Assembly (NCBI RefSeq): GCF_000341265.1
Contig: NZ_ANAE01000101.1
Location: 1 to 33,224, forward strand
Reading direction: 5' to 3'
Length of the DNA: 33,224 nucleotides
Source: Nocardiopsis prasina DSM 43845
GTDB taxonomy: Bacteria > Actinomycetota > Actinomycetes > Streptosporangiales > Streptosporangiaceae
Positions 31,910 through 33,224 of this stretch are shown in pieces (the stretch's first letter is position 1; the number at the start of each line of letters is the position of its first letter). The position numbers and the translations under genes are program-made. The notes below the pieces were generated by a model. That model was not told the DNA's origin. It saw only the letters and a program-made list of their open reading frames with translations, and ran no database searches.

Positions 31910-32234
31910 GTTCGCAACCTATCTCTTGGTGCGGTCCCGATCCGGGGAGCGGTGGAGCGGTCGAACGCCTTCGATTTTCGGTTCGAAACGATCCCTGTTT
32001 TGGTTGTCGCCGGATGAGTGGAGGCGGAAAACGAAGGCGCTCCCGGCCCCGGGAGCGGCCTCCCGTGGCCCTCGTTTGTCTTGTGGGGTAATGGTGGTTT
32101 TGGTCCGCGTATATATCCCCGTTGTTTGTCTGGTGCGGTGTGAATTTGGTAAATTCCTCTTAGTTGAAGGCGTGGCACGATGCCTCGTCGGAATTGCTTT
32201 CGGTCGTAGTTGGAATGTGTAGGCACTAACCGTA
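31910..32234. other. AT-richer divergent region with structured element
   Basis: 325 bp between the divergent XRE-cupin gene and the secreted-protein gene. Left end: TAGGTT (minus, 31921-31916), a -10 box for a leaderless XRE transcript. Middle: a compound hairpin at 32029-32077. Right: TTGTCT (32126-32131), 18 bases, TAAATT (32150-32155), a candidate promoter for the secreted protein with a ~70-base leader that contains a small AGGC/GCCT hairpin. Base composition is clearly less GC-rich than the rest of the window. Confidence 0.5.
32029..32077. other. Compound hairpin in a promoter region
   Basis: The outer arms AAACGA (32029-32034) and TCGTTT (32072-32077) enclose an inner near-perfect palindrome GCTCCCGG-CC-CCGGGAGC (32039-32056). 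A U-rich GTTTGTCTT follows on the plus strand. It looks like a terminator but lies upstream of both divergent genes, so it may end a short RNA or act as a protein-binding or leader structure. Confidence 0.4.
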
Positions 32235-33224
32235 ATGCGTCGTACCCTGACCCGCGCGACGGCGGCCTGTGCGACCTATGCCCTGGTTCTCTCGCTGGGG
32301 GTGGGCGCCCCCGCCGCTGCTGACGAGAAGCCCCCCGCTGTCGAGGGAAGTACTCCGGACTCCAGTGTCTTCGGTGCCGCCCCCGCCATGGGAGAATCGC
32401 GCGACCGGAGCGGTGTCACCTCCGCTGTGAAGCCTTCCGAAACCGCGCACGACGACGGTGGTCGAATTGAGGCCGGAAGTTCGCTGTGGACCCATGTGGA
32501 CCGCGCGTTTCCGGACCAACCTTCCAGTGGGGCCGAAACCGGAAGCGTGGGTACCGGGCGGCTCGCCTGGGACCGTGTCTACACGCGCCGGGCCCTTTTC
32601 CGTTTCCCGGTGGAACTCGGTTCCGATTCCCCGCTGGAATCCGCCGTCCTGCGTACCGAGGTGGCGTGGTCCTACGACTGTGAAAGCGACTCCGCCGTGG
32701 AGTTGCACCGGGTCGACCCGTTCGACGAGGACACCACCTGGAACGATCAGCCGGACTCCCAGGGGCTGCTCGACACCCGGAACCTGCGGGGCGGGCACGC
32801 GGCCTGCCCGCTGCACGGCGGCGTCGAGTTCGACGTGACCGAGGCCTACCAGCAGGCCCTGGACAACGGGGAACACCACCTCCACCTGAGGCTCGGGTCC
32901 GCGGACGAGTCCGGGAACACCGCCTGGCGCCGCTTCGACGTCGAGGACACCCCACCGGTACTGGTGGTCGACCACGGCCCCGCACCGGCACGGGACCTCA
33001 CTTCCATCGCGCCCTCCCAGACGGCGGCGCCCCTCGACGACGTCACCCTCCCGGGCGACGAACCCTCGAGCCCCGCACAGCCTCCCACCGTCCCGGTGGG
33101 AACCACGGACCTCCTCATCCCAGGCCCCCTGCCCGACGACCCGACCGGGAGCGGCGGCGAGCGGATCCGTGCCCCGTGGGCGGAACGGGTGGACCGCACG
33201 ACCGGTGACCATCGGCGGGGGGGC
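32235..33224 (+). CDS. Secreted DNRLRE-like protein, N-terminal part (runs off window)
   Basis: 330 codons are visible with no stop before the right edge. A Sec signal peptide (MRRTLTRATAACATYALVLS..., cleavage expected after Ala-Ala-Ala at ~29) is followed by a polar, disordered region to about 85. A beta-rich domain at ~115-240 reads RRALFRFPVELGSDSPLESAVL and later VELHRVDPFDEDTTWND and FDVTEAYQQALDNGEHHLHL. This is the DNRLRE-type carbohydrate-binding-like fold seen at the N-terminus of secreted LamG, RHS/YD-repeat and polymorphic-toxin proteins. After ~245 the sequence is Pro/Asp-rich linker. The ATG at 32235 lacks a good ribosome-binding site; an in-frame stop at 32220-32222 excludes an upstream start. 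What follows the linker is outside the window. Confidence 0.75.
   Translation, partial: MRRTLTRATAACATYALVLSLGVGAPAAADEKPPAVEGSTPDSSVFGAAPAMGESRDRSGVTSAVKPSETAHDDGGRIEAGSSLWTHVDRAFPDQPSSGAETGSVGTGRLAWDRVYTRRALFRFPVELGSDSPLESAVLRTEVAWSYDCESDSAVELHRVDPFDEDTTWNDQPDSQGLLDTRNLRGGHAACPLHGGVEFDVTEAYQQALDNGEHHLHLRLGSADESGNTAWRRFDVEDTPPVLVVDHGPAPARDLTSIAPSQTAAPLDDVTLPGDEPSSPAQPPTVPVGTTDLLIPGPLPDDPTGSGGERIRAPWAERVDRTTGDHRRGG

Noticed and set aside
32226-33212. 328-codon minus-strand frame at the right edge
   Set aside because: The plus strand encodes a signal peptide followed by a DNRLRE-like domain in one open frame to the edge, which explains the region better.
1-33224. CRISPR arrays, tRNA or rRNA genes, insertion sequences, integrases or attachment sites
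   Set aside because: None were seen. There is no regularly spaced repeat, no CCA-ended cloverleaf pattern and no transposase or recombinase motif.

Overview
The window is one stretch of a very GC-rich actinomycete chromosome. The evidence is strong G/C bias at third codon positions, many GTG starts, lipoprotein binding proteins, an ABC sugar importer with no ATPase of its own, and dense families of TetR, GntR, IclR, ROK and XRE regulators. The gene set would fit Nocardiopsis or a relative, but that is a guess from memory. I see no rRNA, tRNA, CRISPR array, insertion sequence or integrase.

Layout, left to right. (1) 1-3510: start of a PEP/pyruvate-binding (pyruvate phosphate dikinase-like) gene with a MarR-like gene in front, a YCII protein, and an O-acyltransferase/SGNH membrane protein, all on the minus strand. 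(2) 3861-10697: the most unusual region. Three translationally coupled plus-strand genes encode a TIR-domain protein, a 703-residue protein of unknown family with a decayed P-loop-like segment, and a two-TM membrane protein. A minus-strand XRE regulator follows, and then a second membrane protein that is a paralogue of the first. The C-terminus of the TIR protein and the N-terminus of the 703-residue protein carry the same Asn/Thr/Gly-rich module. This resembles amyloid-type adaptor motifs that connect effectors to NLR/STAND proteins, so the region is a candidate undescribed TIR-based conflict or signalling system.

(3) 10708-12148: two SMR-family transporter genes diverge from a shared control region with two TetR-like operators, followed by a tetR gene. 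(4) 12193-19900: a ROK regulator diverges from a sugar-binding lipoprotein and two permeases, and a convergent GH38 alpha-mannosidase gene completes an apparent mannoside uptake and hydrolysis locus. (5) 20215-23334: a GntR/FCD regulator, an MHS-type symporter and an ornithine cyclodeaminase/mu-crystallin family enzyme.

(6) 23673-29968: a tctCBA tripartite tricarboxylate transporter (minus) diverges from iclR, a class III CoA-transferase and a citryl-CoA-lyase-like enzyme (plus). Two near-identical operator copies face the two transcription units. The parts suggest import of a citrate-like acid, CoA activation and cleavage. (7) 30043-31909: an XRE-cupin regulator, a methyltransferase and a DinB/DUF664 protein (minus). 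(8) 32235-end: the N-terminal part of a secreted DNRLRE-like protein that runs off the window.

Most transcription units end in long perfect hairpins, six of which are listed. Start sites were moved inside longer open frames wherever a ribosome-binding site and family alignment favoured it. Promoters and operators are by-eye calls.
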